A stretch of 64,000 nt of DNA from Anastatus disparis (lineage: Eukaryota > Arthropoda > Insecta > Hymenoptera > Eupelmidae): positions 3,832,001 to 3,896,000 of the forward strand of contig JAFFSR010000347.1 of NCBI GenBank assembly GCA_017163975.1, in the 5' to 3' direction. Every line of letters starts with the position of its first letter. Position 1 is the first letter of the stretch. Shown one piece after another: positions 46,649-57,818 of this stretch. Position numbers and translations under genes: made by a program. The notes under the pieces were generated by a model that was not told the DNA's origin, did no database searches, and saw only the letters and a program-made list of their open reading frames with translations.

Positions 46649-47060
46649 ATCTGAATTACACTGGTTTCCTAAGACTTTTGGTGTATCGGTATGAAAGAAA
46701 AGTTCAGAAAAAATTTATGCATGGCGAAGAGGGCCTCGATAATCCAGCACCCTGACGTGAGAGGCAAGGGGACTCACGATAATCCAGCACCCCAAAGGGA
46801 ACACAATCCTATTACGTCCACGTCGTTGTTCCTGGGTAACGCTAAAGATGGGATAAGCATATTATGTTATTTAATCTTGAATTGACCTTCTTCAGATCCA
46901 TTCACAACATAACAAACTTAAAATATCACTTTGAGTGTCACTTTTTCTAACTGCAGTGTCAAAAATAGGCCGAGACCCCCTTCGCCATGCACAAATTTTT
47001 TCTGAACTTTTCTTTCATACTGATACACCAAAAGTCTTAGGAAACCAGTGTGATTCAGAT
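46649..47060. mobile_element. 412-bp foldback MITE in the right arm
   Basis: The tips ATCTGAATTACACTGG and ATCTGAATCACACTGG read inwards. Arms of about 95 bases share TTTCCTAAGACTTTTGGTG, GAAAGAAAAGTTCAG and CATGGCGAAG. The centre holds a duplicated ATAATCCAGCACCC. It lies at the point where the arm joins the rest of the right repeat. The target duplication is not clear. Confidence 0.7.
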
Positions 47061-47149
47061 AAAGAGCATTCGATAAGTTTTTCAATATTTGACCTTGATT
47101 TTGGACCATTCCAAGGTCATAAAATCAACTTTCCCCTAGAATAATCTTA

Positions 47150-47813
47150 CTAGGAGAGTATCAGACCTCCGAATCACGGATTTTGCTCAAACTTTGGGAT
47201 AAGTTTTCAGATGTCAAAATATGAAAGGAAATAGAATTTTAGACCGCAACACTCAATATTTCCCTAGTTACAAGCAATTAAAGAATATCACTAAAAAAGT
47301 TACTAGATTTTCAAACGCTTACAGTTCCTTAGCATTGATACTTAGGAGCATGAAACTTTTTTTAAATGAAAGCTGAGCTTGAATCCTTTCAAAATAGTAG
47401 TTGTAGCATGTCAAAATATTATTTATTCCCAAAGTTATAGCGTAATAAACATTAAACCCAATTTCAGCTTTTGTTATTAATTAATGTTTTGAAAAGAAAA
47501 ATCAGGTCCAATGTTTATCACACTATAACTTTGGGAAAAAATAATATTTTGACATGCCATGACTATTATTTCGAAAGGATTTGAGCTCAGCTTTCATTTA
47601 AAAAAAGTTTCAAGCTCCTAGCTATCAATGCTAAGGAACTATATGCGTTTGAAAATCTAGTAACTTTTTTAGTGATTTTCTTTAATTGCCGGTAACTGGG
47701 GAAATATTGAGCGTTAGGATCTAAAATTTTGTTTCCTTTCATATTCTGACATCTGAAAACTTATCCCAACGTTTGAGCAAAATCCGTGATCCGGAGGTCT
47801 GATACTCTCCTAG
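47150..47813. mobile_element. Foldback element of the GAGAGT family, copy 2 (664 bp), TTA duplication
   Basis: The tips read CTAGGAGAGTATCAGACC inwards on both sides, with TTA flanking (47147-47149 and 47814-47816). The left arm of the host foldback keeps the empty site (a single TTA in ATCTTAGCG when reverse-complemented, near 43243). The arms are about 300 bases with a short centre. The 3-bp TTA duplication suits PIF/Harbinger. It is related to 28360-28977. Confidence 0.85.
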
Positions 47814-47965
47814 TTAGCGTAAAATTGACTAATATTTTTAAATTCGTAGTCTAAAATAGGAATTTCTATTACCGAAAAAACATTATTGATCTTAAAATGA
47901 TCTTGAAATTTGACCTTAAGGTCAAGATGGTCAAGATCCTTTTACCTTGAAACTGAGATGACCAT

Positions 47966-48376
47966 TTAACGGGATGTCGTAGCTGCAGCAATCGAGTTTT
48001 GCTTTTTTTATTTTATCAATATCTTTTTAAATTCATAAATTAAACAAAGATAATGACTTGTCCGCACTAAGCCTATATTAATACAATAATTTTTGTTAAA
48101 ATAAAAAATCATTTGGACTTGTTATTTTTTTATGAGCTTGGATTGGAAATTAGATATCAAACTCGACAAACCTAACCTTAAAATACGATACATTGAAAGT
48201 TTTTATTATAACTTTGTATGTATAATATTTTAATGGATTTCTTGAGTTGTCTGCACTGGAGTTTAATCTTACAAATGTTTTCTTTCTAGCAAAAAAACTC
48301 GATTAAACGCATCGTTTATTCATAAGTTAGGATTGGAAATATTATTAGAAGGCGGGCAGCTTCGTCATGCTCTTAA
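47966..48376 (-). mobile_element. 411-bp TTAA element, copy 1
   Basis: TTAA flanks both ends (47966-47969 and 48373-48376). Inwards, the tips are TTAACGGGATGTCGTAGC and TTAAGAGCATGACGAAGC. The host foldback's left arm shows the empty site with one TTAA (GTGTTAAATGG near 43098). A second copy of the same length lies at 51230-51640 on the opposite strand. Non-coding, piggyBac-like target. Confidence 0.9.
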
Positions 48377-48696
48377 CACTACTTAGATCATTTGCATTTA
48401 TCAGCAAACCAAGATAATGCAGAAAAAGGGCATTTAATCGGTTTTTAGACATTTGACCTCCATTTTTGTCCTTGAAAAGGTCACCAAATCAATTTTGACC
48501 TGGGACAAATTTATCTTAGAATTTCTTGCTCTTTTCAAATCCGCAGTCAAAAATAGGTATTTCTATTTAAAAAAATGGTCTTGACCTTCAAATGATCTTG
48601 AAATTGGACCTCAAGGTCAAAACCAAGGGCGCAGTTAAATGGCCCCCTCTGTCACGGTCAATTTTGCTCTGGACCTTTTTTTTGTAGCTACAGTAG

Positions 48697-49490
48697 GTTC
48701 GGAGAAAATTGAGTGCGAAGATTAAAATGGCCCACCATGTATATGCTGGAAGATCTTTATTGCTTAGACATTTTATCTAGCTTGTTTTTTTTACCTTTTA
48801 CCTTACCAACAAATTTTTTTCATCAACACTAACAAGAAAAGTCCCCCAACCCGACCTCACCGATTTCAACCATATGTTGTAGTGCTCGAAAAAAATGAGA
48901 GATACGTATTTTTTTTGTACCAACATTCACTTTAAATGGGTGAAAAACACCCCTGAATTTTACCCCGAAAAATCGTTTTTTTGTCATATATAGGCTTCAA
49001 ATTAATATTTTTTGATAAAATAAAGTGCAAAATATTTATCATAAGAAGTGTAAGATACTAGATATATGTATGACCCAAGGTGTTGCAACCCTTATGTTAT
49101 ATTTTTAAAAAAACTAGATTTTTTATTCTTTTTTTTCTTTATAAAAACCAGAATATAAGCTTAAGCAAAAAAATAAAGCATTCTTGTTTACTTTATCAAA
49201 TATTTTAATTGACGTGTTCTAGCATTTTTTAAGTGACCACCTCAATTTCAAATATTTTTGGCACTAGTTAGATAAAAAATAAATTGTGTGCAAAATTTGA
49301 AGCATTTCTATCGAGTAGTTTCACTCACACACACACACACATACACACACACACACGCACGCACGTGCACACACACACACATTTTCTAAAAACCACTTTT
49401 TTCGACTCCCTGAGTACACATATGCACAAATTAGTAAAAAAATAGAAAAAATAATTTATTTATCAATACAATGCTTTTTCTATGAGAAAG
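48697..49490. other. AT-rich DNA with (AC)n and a relic of the 163-bp repeat
   Basis: 49326-49380 is an interrupted (AC)n tract. The adjoining 49240-49322, read on the minus strand, contains ACTACTCGATAGAAATGCTT and TTTGCACACAATTTA. This matches the first unit of the array at 2.7 kb, including its position next to (GT)n. No gene. Confidence 0.5.
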
Positions 49491-50830
49491 CAAGAAGTAA
49501 TGTCTTAGGAAGATCTCTTTTAAATTTAATGTTTACCATGAAGAACATGCATTAAAGAATTGTAGAAATGAGCTCGCTAGAGCTATTAAATTTATAAAAG
49601 AATTCCCAAGGACATTTATTGTTCTATATAGCAAAAGAAATTAATAAATAATTTTAAAACCATTATTTTATTAAAAGCATTAAAGTTTTATGATTGAAAA
49701 CAGTGGATGACATGTTATCAATTTGATGGGTCTTTTTGAGAATTTTTAAAAATTTTCACTGTACAAGATATAATAATTTAAAAGATACTCACTTTTATCT
49801 AAGATTATTTGTAACTTAATTATCTTCAGAGGTTTTTTCTAAGCTTGATAGTTTTGGAAAAAAAATTCATTCAGAAATTCATATTTCAATGTTGAAGCAT
49901 TAGTTAGTCAGCAACTATCAACATAAGAAATAGTTATTAATCCATATTTTTTATTACAAATATTGCATAAAAACAGTAAGAATCTTTTTAATTATTATAT
50001 CCTTTAAATTAAAAGAGTCCAAAATTATATTAATATGCCCAAAAGTGACTTTATACATAAGTAGCTATTATTAAATATCAAATTCTTTTTTATTCAAACT
50101 AAATAAATGACTTGAAAAACGTTTATATTTGCATTATGCTAATTCACATAAAAAATGCTATTTATTTTTTACATTAATATTTTGAGAGTACCTATTACGT
50201 CAATATTTAACTTTCAAATTATAGATAAATTTTTTTCTCGAAGACTATTAAGTTTAGATGAAAACCTCTGAACACAATTTAGTTACAAATAATTTAAGAA
50301 AGAAGTGAATATTTTTTAAATTATAAAATCTTCTACGGTCTCAATTTTTAAGAACTCTCTAAAACACCTATCAAATTTATAACATGTAGTTTCATCTTCT
50401 CAAGTATAATACTTCTATACTTTTAATATAATAATAATTTTAAAATCATCCAATACTGACGCTGGCCATTCAAAACAATAAATGTCTTCAGATGCTCATT
50501 TTTAAACTCAATAATTCTAGTGAGATTATTTCATAATCATTTTATCAAAAATTTTTTTTATTTATTAATGATCTTCTTTGTGAACATGATATTCAGAAAA
50601 GATGTCTTAAAAGCATTTTTTATGTGAATTAGCATAATGCAGATAAAAACGTTTTTTAAGTAATTTATTCAGTCTGAATAAAAATGAATTTAATATTTAA
50701 TAATAGCTACTCATGTCTAAAGTCACTTTTGGGCTTATTAATATAATTTTGGACTCTTTTAATTTAAAGGATGTAATGATTAAAAAGATTCTTACTGTTT
50801 TTATAAAATATTTGTAATACAAAATATAGA

Positions 50831-51220
50831 TTAACGGCAGGCCGGAGTAACCTGATACCGACCGAGTAACAATTGAGTTGTTTGTTATTTACTCAAGTAT
50901 TAATCAGTGTATCTTCAGATTAAATGTTGAGCGCAATAGATATTATTATTATGGACATCTATGCACAAGAAAAAAAAATCTACCGCTTTGTTTTTGAGAA
51001 AAGTAAGTAACGCCAAAGTAAAAGTTTATATTTATAATATTTTCGCATTACTTACTTTTCTCAAAAACAAAGCCATAGATTTTTTTCTTCTTGTGCATAA
51101 ATATTTGTAATAATAATATCTATTGCGCTTAACCTTCAATTTGCAGATACACCGATTAATACTTGAGTAAATAACAAAAATTTCAATTAGACAAGGATAG
51201 CGAATCCGGCCTGCTCTTAA
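50831..51220. mobile_element. TTAA-family foldback, copy 3 (390 bp)
   Basis: The tips read TTAACGGCAGGCCGGAG and TTAAGAGCAGGCCGGAT inwards. The arms share ACTTGAGTAAATAAC-type blocks, GAGCGCAATAG, and GAGAAAAGTAAGTAAC at the loop. The left arm of the surrounding repeat preserves the empty site with one TTAA. It is a divergent relative of 13340-13732 and 42031-42387. Confidence 0.9.
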
Positions 51221-51229
51221 TAATTATTT

Positions 51230-51640
51230 TTAAGAGCATGACGAAGCTGTCCGCCTTCTAATAATATTTCCAATCTTAACTTATGAATAAACGATGCGTT
51301 TAATCGAGTTTCTTTGCTACAAAGAAAAAATTTGTAAAATTAAACTCTAGTGCGGACAACTCAAGAAATCCACCAAAATATTATACATACAAAGTTATAA
51401 TAAAAACTTTCAATATGTCGTATTTTAAGGTTAGGTTTGTCGAGTTTGATATCTAATTTCCAATCCAAGCTCATAAAAAAATAACAAGTCCAAATGATTT
51501 TTTATTTTAACAAAAATTGTTGTATAAATATAGCTTTAGTGCGGACAAGTCATTATATTTGTTTAATTTAAGAATTTAAAAAGATATTGATAAAATAAAA
51601 AAAGCAAAACTCGATTGCTGCAGCTCCGACATGCCGTTAA
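51230..51640 (+). mobile_element. 411-bp TTAA element, copy 2
   Basis: Its ends are TTAAGAGCATGACGAAGC and, inwards, TTAACGGCATGTCGGAGC, with TTAA at 51230-51233 and 51637-51640. It is very similar to 47966-48376 in opposite orientation. It starts only ten bases after the previous element. The empty site is preserved in the mirrored arm near 49925. Confidence 0.9.
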
Positions 51641-52330
51641 TGTTGATAGTTGCTGAGTAACTAATGCTTCAAATATGAATTAAATGCGTGAAATATGAAT
51701 TTTTCTATGAATTGTTTTTTCCGAAACTATCAAGTTGGCCTATGGTGATAAATCAAAAGGCCAATTAAAGAAGAAGAAAACTATCAAGTTTTGATGTAAC
51801 CCTCCTGTTATATAAATGTTCTTTTCTGTTAACATTATTTTTGAAGAGCTCTTTTACAGACATTCTTTATTTCAATTAGCATATAATAAAAAAAGAGGTT
51901 TCTTAAAACATTGATTTTATTTAAATTATGAAAGAATTTGATATTTTAGAATAGCTATTTTCTTAAGGTCACTTTTAATATTATTCATATGATTTTGGAC
52001 TCTTTTAATTGAGAAAATACACTGTTTGAAAAGATCCCCTCTATATTTGTAAAATATTCGTAACAAAAAATGTGCATGTATATCTATTTTTAATGATGAT
52101 AATTCTGGAGTAAGGAGTACGTCAATATTGAACTGTGAATTTCTTGATGAATTTCTTTCTCCAAAACTATCAAGCTTAGAAAAAACCTCTGAAGATAATT
52201 TGGTTACAAATAATCTGAGAAAAAAGTGAGTATTTTTTACATCATTAAATCTTGTACAGCGAAAATTTTTAAAAATTCTCAGAAAGATCCATCAAATTGA
52301 TAGCATGTCATTCAGTATTTTCAAACATAA

Positions 52331-53054
52331 AACTTTAATGCTTTTGTTATGTCCCGTTATTTTTCGTGATAATATTATAAAATTTTTAAAAATTTATTTT
52401 TCACTGCGCATTTTCTTTTCCTCTGCTTTCGGAAATTTTATATACATTTACCGAGACCTTTTCTTTTACTCACTTTTTATTATGCTCGAATATCTTTCTA
52501 CATAGATAGGTTTAAGTCTAGACATAAGTTTATGTTTTTATTTTAATAAGTACAAATTTGTCTACAAGTTTTTTTCCCTTCCTAAAGTTTACAATACTTT
52601 GAAATACGAAAGTTTCTTAATCCTTAACAGCTGCGTACACTGTAATAAAATATATATAAAGGCTATGCAATTAAGGTTCCATTTTTTTCTTTCAAAGTGA
52701 CAAACATTTTACCTGATCTAATGACCCGTCCGTCTTAACATCCAATATGTATCAAGCCATTGAATATTATTCTATTTTTAATAATGTTTATTTTTACAAT
52801 TGTACAGCATGGACATTTTTACCGGTTTAACTATATATCGCTTTTTAATAGTACTGCACTATTTTATGGTTGAACAAGTAAAACCTTCTATGCTCAATTT
52901 TATCTTCTCATTTTATTATTAACTTTATTAAAAGCAACCTTTTGCACGTTTAAAAAATTTCCAAATGTTAGATACCGTTATGTTTTGAGTAAAATTTTGT
53001 AAATTCAATATTCAATTATTAATAAAATCATTTATGCTTTAATAATTATTTATC
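52331..53054. other. Unassigned AT-rich DNA
   Basis: No repeat or gene recognised. A 66-codon frame at 52305 has hydrophobic, low-complexity content typical of random AT-rich DNA. Confidence 0.3.
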
Positions 53055-53058
53055 TATT

Positions 53059-53135
53059 CTGCCGTCCAAAGTAAGAAAACCTTAACTCCAATGGGATTCC
53101 AATGTAGTTAACCACTTTTATACTTTGGACGGCAG
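53059..53135. mobile_element. 77-bp micro-MITE, copy 2
   Basis: Identical over all 77 bases to 9010-9086. It is flanked by TATT on both sides (53055-53058 and 53136-53139), again a 4-bp duplication. Confidence 0.9.
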
Positions 53136-53139
53136 TATT

Positions 53140-53497
53140 TTGTACGATTCCTATTAATGAAATTTTATTAAGGTTATTTACCGAAGTGGGAACGAAAAGT
53201 AACGTTTCAATAAATATTTGTTAATAAAATAATTTTAAGCATCTTTTATCTTTTTAATTTAAGTTTATAATGCGCTAATCTTAAGAACTATAAATAAACA
53301 AATAAAAAAACAAATAAAAAAATTTAAAAAACAACATACATGTATGTTAAACAAAAAAATTTTTTATAGAAAATATATTATAAGAAAATTTTAATATTAA
53401 GTAAAATTCGTAATCTATATGCCGACATATGTGTGTATAAATATGTATATTTCCATTGTTATTATATTTTTCTTTTATTCAATTAAACAATTAATTA

Positions 53498-53499
<2 letters not shown>
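53140..53499. other. Unassigned AT-rich DNA
   Basis: A-rich and T-rich filler up to the AT microsatellite. Nothing else seen. Confidence 0.3.

Positions 53500-53556
<57 letters not shown>
53500..53556. repeat. (AT)n microsatellite at the insertion site of LTR element B
   Basis: A pure AT run ending a few bases before the ATAC target duplication of element B. The Ile-Tyr frames over it are not genes. Confidence 0.95.
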
Positions 53557-53560
<4 letters not shown>

Positions 53561-53562
53561 AC

Positions 53563-53781
53563 TGTAACGGTAATTTACTACACGTCGCAAAAAAGAATTA
53601 GCTTTTAATTTAATGTGAACTTTAGCTAAGTCCTTAAATTTTACTATATGCAGAGTTGCTGAAATTTGTAAGAATTTCACTAAATATTATACAGCGAACT
53701 CCGATTGTGCTAGCTAATCAATCCTATTGATAAACGACAAAATCATATATGATATACTCGTCGCTTGCTGCACGCACTGCG

Positions 53782-53812
<31 letters not shown>

Positions 53813-54913
53813 TACCTGATCGAGAGACGCGTGGCCGGTAGCGCAGTTTTCCTTCGTGAGGCAGGTTCCAAAATACGTTATATTAAAATATATGATATTA
53901 CGTTATTAAATAATTTATAACTGCTCACAAGGACCGCGGAGGCGTCGGAGTAAGCAACGGGAAATATATATTTTATGTTAAATATAATCAGACAATATAA
54001 ATTAATTGAAAGCACGATTTAATAGAAAAGAATTAATTTATTACAAAAAAAATATAAATATAATCAAGATAAAATGTGAACTAAATGAGAATGAAATTGA
54101 ATAATATATAAAAAGTAATGTACGCGTCTATTGAGAGAGTGAGCAAAGGGAGGGCGCGTCGCGAACTAAATGATCCTCGCTTATGACGCTGATCAGTTAT
54201 ATAACCGATGATACAATATACCTGAACAAGTATCTCTCGAGGAAGAGATACTTGGATATCGCACAGTATAATTATACTTACAATAACGCACTGGCCAGCT
54301 TACACTGATTACCTACGTGCACGTAGACGCCGCTCGCCCGTTATCGAAGCTTCTCCCCTGTACGTAACCAATACGTAAATGCTCTGGAGTAGATCGGTGG
54401 AATACGTCTCTTCCCGATCCTTGAATTCCGCTGAGCTCTGCCAACGTGGTTGCCTGGACGTAGATCGGTGGAATCCTATGCACGTCGATCAACGTATTTG
54501 TTGGCACTTAATGGCTGACCGCTAAGACGCGCGAAAAGCGGTCAAGCAAAACTCTACAGAAAGAATTTCTGAGAGTTGCAACTAGCCAATATAATATAAT
54601 ACGCAAGTCGGTATAAACGCACGACTTTTAATTAAGACAATGTCTCGCTCTATCAATTGCGAACTTAGTCTACCGTATTATATGTCCACGTGGCGAAATT
54701 CTCTAATGAGCACAGCGCAGCTTAGGTTTCGTGCTAACGCAACGGTAGCCGGAAACTCTCTCAAGCGCCTCGCGGCCGGCTCGCTTCTCGCTCGCGTGCC
54801 GGTCGTCAAGATACGCACTTCTTTACTCGTCTTAGACGAGATATATGACCAAGCGTTTATTCTATTTTAATACCTAAGCGCGCAAGATTCAAACATGGTA
54901 AAATACCATGACA
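53563..54913 (-). repeat. 3' LTR of element B (1351 bp)
   Basis: On the minus strand it starts TGTCATGGTATTTTACC and ends CCGTTACA. It has a longer (TC)n tract (53782-53810) than its partner LTR. It carries a 76-codon frame antisense to the element (54640-54870) and a 64-codon frame in the sense direction (54507-54313). Both are also present in the other LTRs. Confidence 0.95.
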
Positions 54914-55109
54914 CCCCTCCGTCAGACGCAGCATAACCGCGTTCTGCTGCTCTGCCTATCGCGCGGTAGGTATGCAATCATTGTCTTAAGCAATGGTAAT
55001 ATTTACGATTTCTACCACAAAATAATTTTCGTTGAACACGCGTTTTTCCCGGTGAACAAACTACTATGTTTTCGCTACGCTTCGCATTGGTAGAACCCTT
55101 AGGTCTACG
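54902..55109 (-). other. Polypurine tract and 3' untranslated segment of element B
   Basis: Between the frame's stop codon and the 3' LTR. On the minus strand GACGGAGGGG directly precedes the LTR start, the expected plus-strand primer. No other feature is visible. Confidence 0.6.
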
Positions 55110-57818
55110 TTACTTACGCCTGATCGGTTCAGACTCAGCTTGACGCCTATGCTCTACAGTTCGCGTTACGACGACAACTCTTTCAACCGGATGACCTCGC
55201 TTCCTATTCGGTTTCTCGATTTGGGGAGAATCACCGCTCGCAGGCGGTCGCACGCAGTCTGAGTCCGATCCTCCGTTGGCACACGGAGTCGCATAGATCG
55301 CAAGAGACGGGTCGCTCATCGTCTCATTCGCACGCATTGATTCCAACGGTGGTTGAGGTTGCGGATCATCTTCTTGCCTTGCAACATATGCTTTAACCTG
55401 CTCTCCATGAATCGTACTATACGGATTACCATCCTTGTCTAACAACCTATGTATATTTAATTCCGATTCAGCTGTAACGACATATGTACCAACAAATTTT
55501 GGTGCAAGTTAACTTGCTATGTCTTGAACAGCTGGAGAGAGCATTTTATTTCTCTTGCCTATGAAATAATCTATATTATGAGTTGCTTTTGCTCTACCTG
55601 CAACCAAACTTTTTACACAAGCCTGATCAGTTGCTGAAATATCAGCTAAACCAACTGTTTCTAATTTTCCAATGTACAGTTGTTTAAGAGCAGCAACTTC
55701 TAGATTTACCTTTATATTAGTACCTTTGAAAGAAAGCTTATTTTCACAAGGATCGAAAATAGCTTTAAATGCTCGCACGAAGTTGCCTCCTAGATAGCAT
55801 TCTTCATTTAAGCTAGGCATGATCGCACAGCGAATCGTTTTGGTAATCCCACCTACAGTGAAAGGAAGGTCAACATAACCTACTAGTGAGCATGATCTAC
55901 CATCTGCTACTTTAACCAATCTACCTGTAGCTGGTATTAAAGGTACATTACAGGCTACTGCTAGCTGTAATCCTAGCGAATTCATGACCGTGCGTGATGC
56001 ACCTGGGTCATACAGAGCCCTTATTCGGTAATCTCCAATCACTACCGGGAGCCACCATCGAGCTTCATCATCGATTATTGGCTGATTTGTCTCTGCCTGC
56101 TCACTGGTCTCAACTTGACCAGTGTGAGACTCAACTTGTGTTTCTACTGAGTCTTCAGATAGATTTTTATCGAACACCTTTCTATTAGAAGGTTCTGAGG
56201 TCTCATAAACCTCACTGGGAACGGTAGGTACCTCATCTACTCGTTCCCTGGTCCTTTTTCCCGCACAGATAGGGCAGGACCAGATAGTATATCCAGGTAA
56301 TCAACACCGATAACATTCACGGTTACGTTTTGGATTTTTCGAACCTTTCTGGTTTTCTTGACCTGGTTTTGTTTGATTTGTATCTCTTAAAGAACTTTCC
56401 TTTTGTTGTTGACTCTGTTGTTCCGAATTGCTGTCATCTTGCGAAAGTTTCCGAGGCTGCTTCTTAAAATTCCTTTGACGTTTAGCAGACTTCCTTCGAG
56501 GCAATTTAAGCGGTGCAGGTCCTTGTACGTTGTTCTCGCTAAACCTCTGCTGCTTTACAAACGCCTTTTTGAGTTCACGTATTTCTTGAAATAATTGGAT
56601 TAACACTTCCCCTAAATTTAACTGTCCATTATCAGCTTGTTCTTCCTGTACCGCTGCTAATTGTATTTCATTATCTTTGGCCTTATTCGTTGGCCTATAA
56701 GCTACGTTAGGTAACAATGACTGTTCGGGCGGAGGAGGTGGTCTATAGACTCTCTCCGCCTCGAGTATCAATTCAGCTTCTAGAGTTTTTTCCAATAAAG
56801 ATTCAATATCCGTAACTTCATCTCTTCTGACCATACGTTGAATTTCTGGTAAGAGGTTACGGTGCAATAAATCAAGCTGTTGACTAATGTCAGGTAACGG
56901 AACTTGTTTTAAAATTATAGATTGTAAGCATATAATATAATCTCGTACCGGCTCATCTTTGCCTTGTGTACGTGCATTAGCTTCTGCTAACAATCTTTGT
57001 TGGAAACGTCTGCTATATCCATACCATCGCAATGCAGCTTTTTTAAATTGAGCCCAGGTTTGCCACGAATGCCTGTTATTTCGATACCAGGTCGCAGCAA
57101 CCCCTGTGAGCAGTTCAGAGAGAGAGGTTAATAAATCGCTCTCACTGAGTTTAGCCAGTTTTCGACACTCTTCAACTCTAGTTAGAAAGAGGTCTATACT
57201 TTGGCCTCGCTCGCCAGAAAATGTAACATTCCAGCGGCGCACTATGTGACCTACGTCTGTATTTTTATTTGCACTCGTTGGTCGGTCACTATGCCTGGTC
57301 AGATTAGCGTTATCCGTCGCACTGTTTGCAGTGTGAGGGGTCCCTCCCCCCTCGACTGTACGTGCTCCGGCCGTACCAGTTGGCAAATTATCATGGTTTG
57401 TATAATTTTGCTGATCTGTACTCGCATTGTTGTTTGCTTGGCTATTTAATGGGCTACTACTATTATTGTAGTGTATACTAAATGTATCACGAAAAGCCAC
57501 GTGCTGTTCATTACTTTTATTTCCTTGGAGGTTTTCCCGTTCAGGTGTTCTTTCACCTGTGGCCTGATCGAATAGCTGTGTGCTAGAAGATTTAGGCTGT
57601 GACAGTACTTCAACTTTTTGTGATAAAGAATTCACCGTAGTTGACATTCTTTCCATCTTGGAATATACCTCATGCACGTGTTTTGTCATATCTTTCATCT
57701 GGTTGTGCATGGCGGTAAGATAGATTATCAGTTCTTTTGGTACGTTAGCGGCATCTAGTGCTATTTCACTTCTTTGTTGCACATCTGTTGATACCTGATC
57801 GGTGACTTGTGTTGCCAT
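55110..57818 (-). pseudogene. gag: Gag-protease-integrase-tail frame of element B, two nonsense codons
   Basis: A 903-codon frame starting ATG at 57818. It is interrupted by TGA at 56301-56303 (copy A has GGA, inside the zinc-knuckle region) and by TAA at 55509-55511 (copy A has AAG, just before the LAPKF integrase-tail motif). The frame is otherwise intact, and all pieces are in one phase. It has the same domain order as copy A: capsid domain, proline run, basic region, CX2C knuckle, protease with DPGAS, integrase C-terminal tail. The intact first 505 codons could still give a Gag-like product. It lacks reverse transcriptase and RNase H. Confidence 0.85.

Larger units (their letters stand above)
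42778..48696. mobile_element. 5.9-kb foldback element with multiply interrupted arms
   Basis: The two ends share CTACTGTAGCTACAAAAAA, GGTCCAGAGCAAAATTGACC and long blocks rich in AAGGTCA words. Left arm: 42778-43342 plus 44037-44311. Right arm: 46373-46648 plus 47061-48696. With the listed insertions removed, both arms are about 835 bases. The left arm holds one insertion (43343-44036), the right arm three (46649-47060, 47150-47813, 47966-48376). Each arm shows the empty sites of the other. The interior (44312-46372) is non-coding and contains its own inverted pair (44921-44961 and 45126-45165) around GGGCCTAGCAAGTAATTTT. It also has duplicated blocks (44611 and 44732; 45249 and 45667). Confidence 0.8.
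49491..52330. repeat. Inverted and tandem repeat region, about 650-700-bp unit
   Basis: 49690-50170 is the reverse complement of 50600-50835 plus 51641-51740, and again of 52140-52330. Shared words are AAAACTATCAAGCTTAG, AACCTCTGAAGATAATT, AAAGAGTCCAAAATTATA and GCTAATTCACATAAAAAATG. Direct copies lie at 50190-50830, 51890-52330 and 62985-64000. The right half is split by two TTAA MITEs (50831-51220 and 51230-51640). Near 51741 a small direct duplication of AAACTATCAAGTT brackets a TTGGCCT/AGGCCAA hairpin. The repeat is non-coding; I cannot tell whether it is a satellite or part of a larger transposon. Confidence 0.6.
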
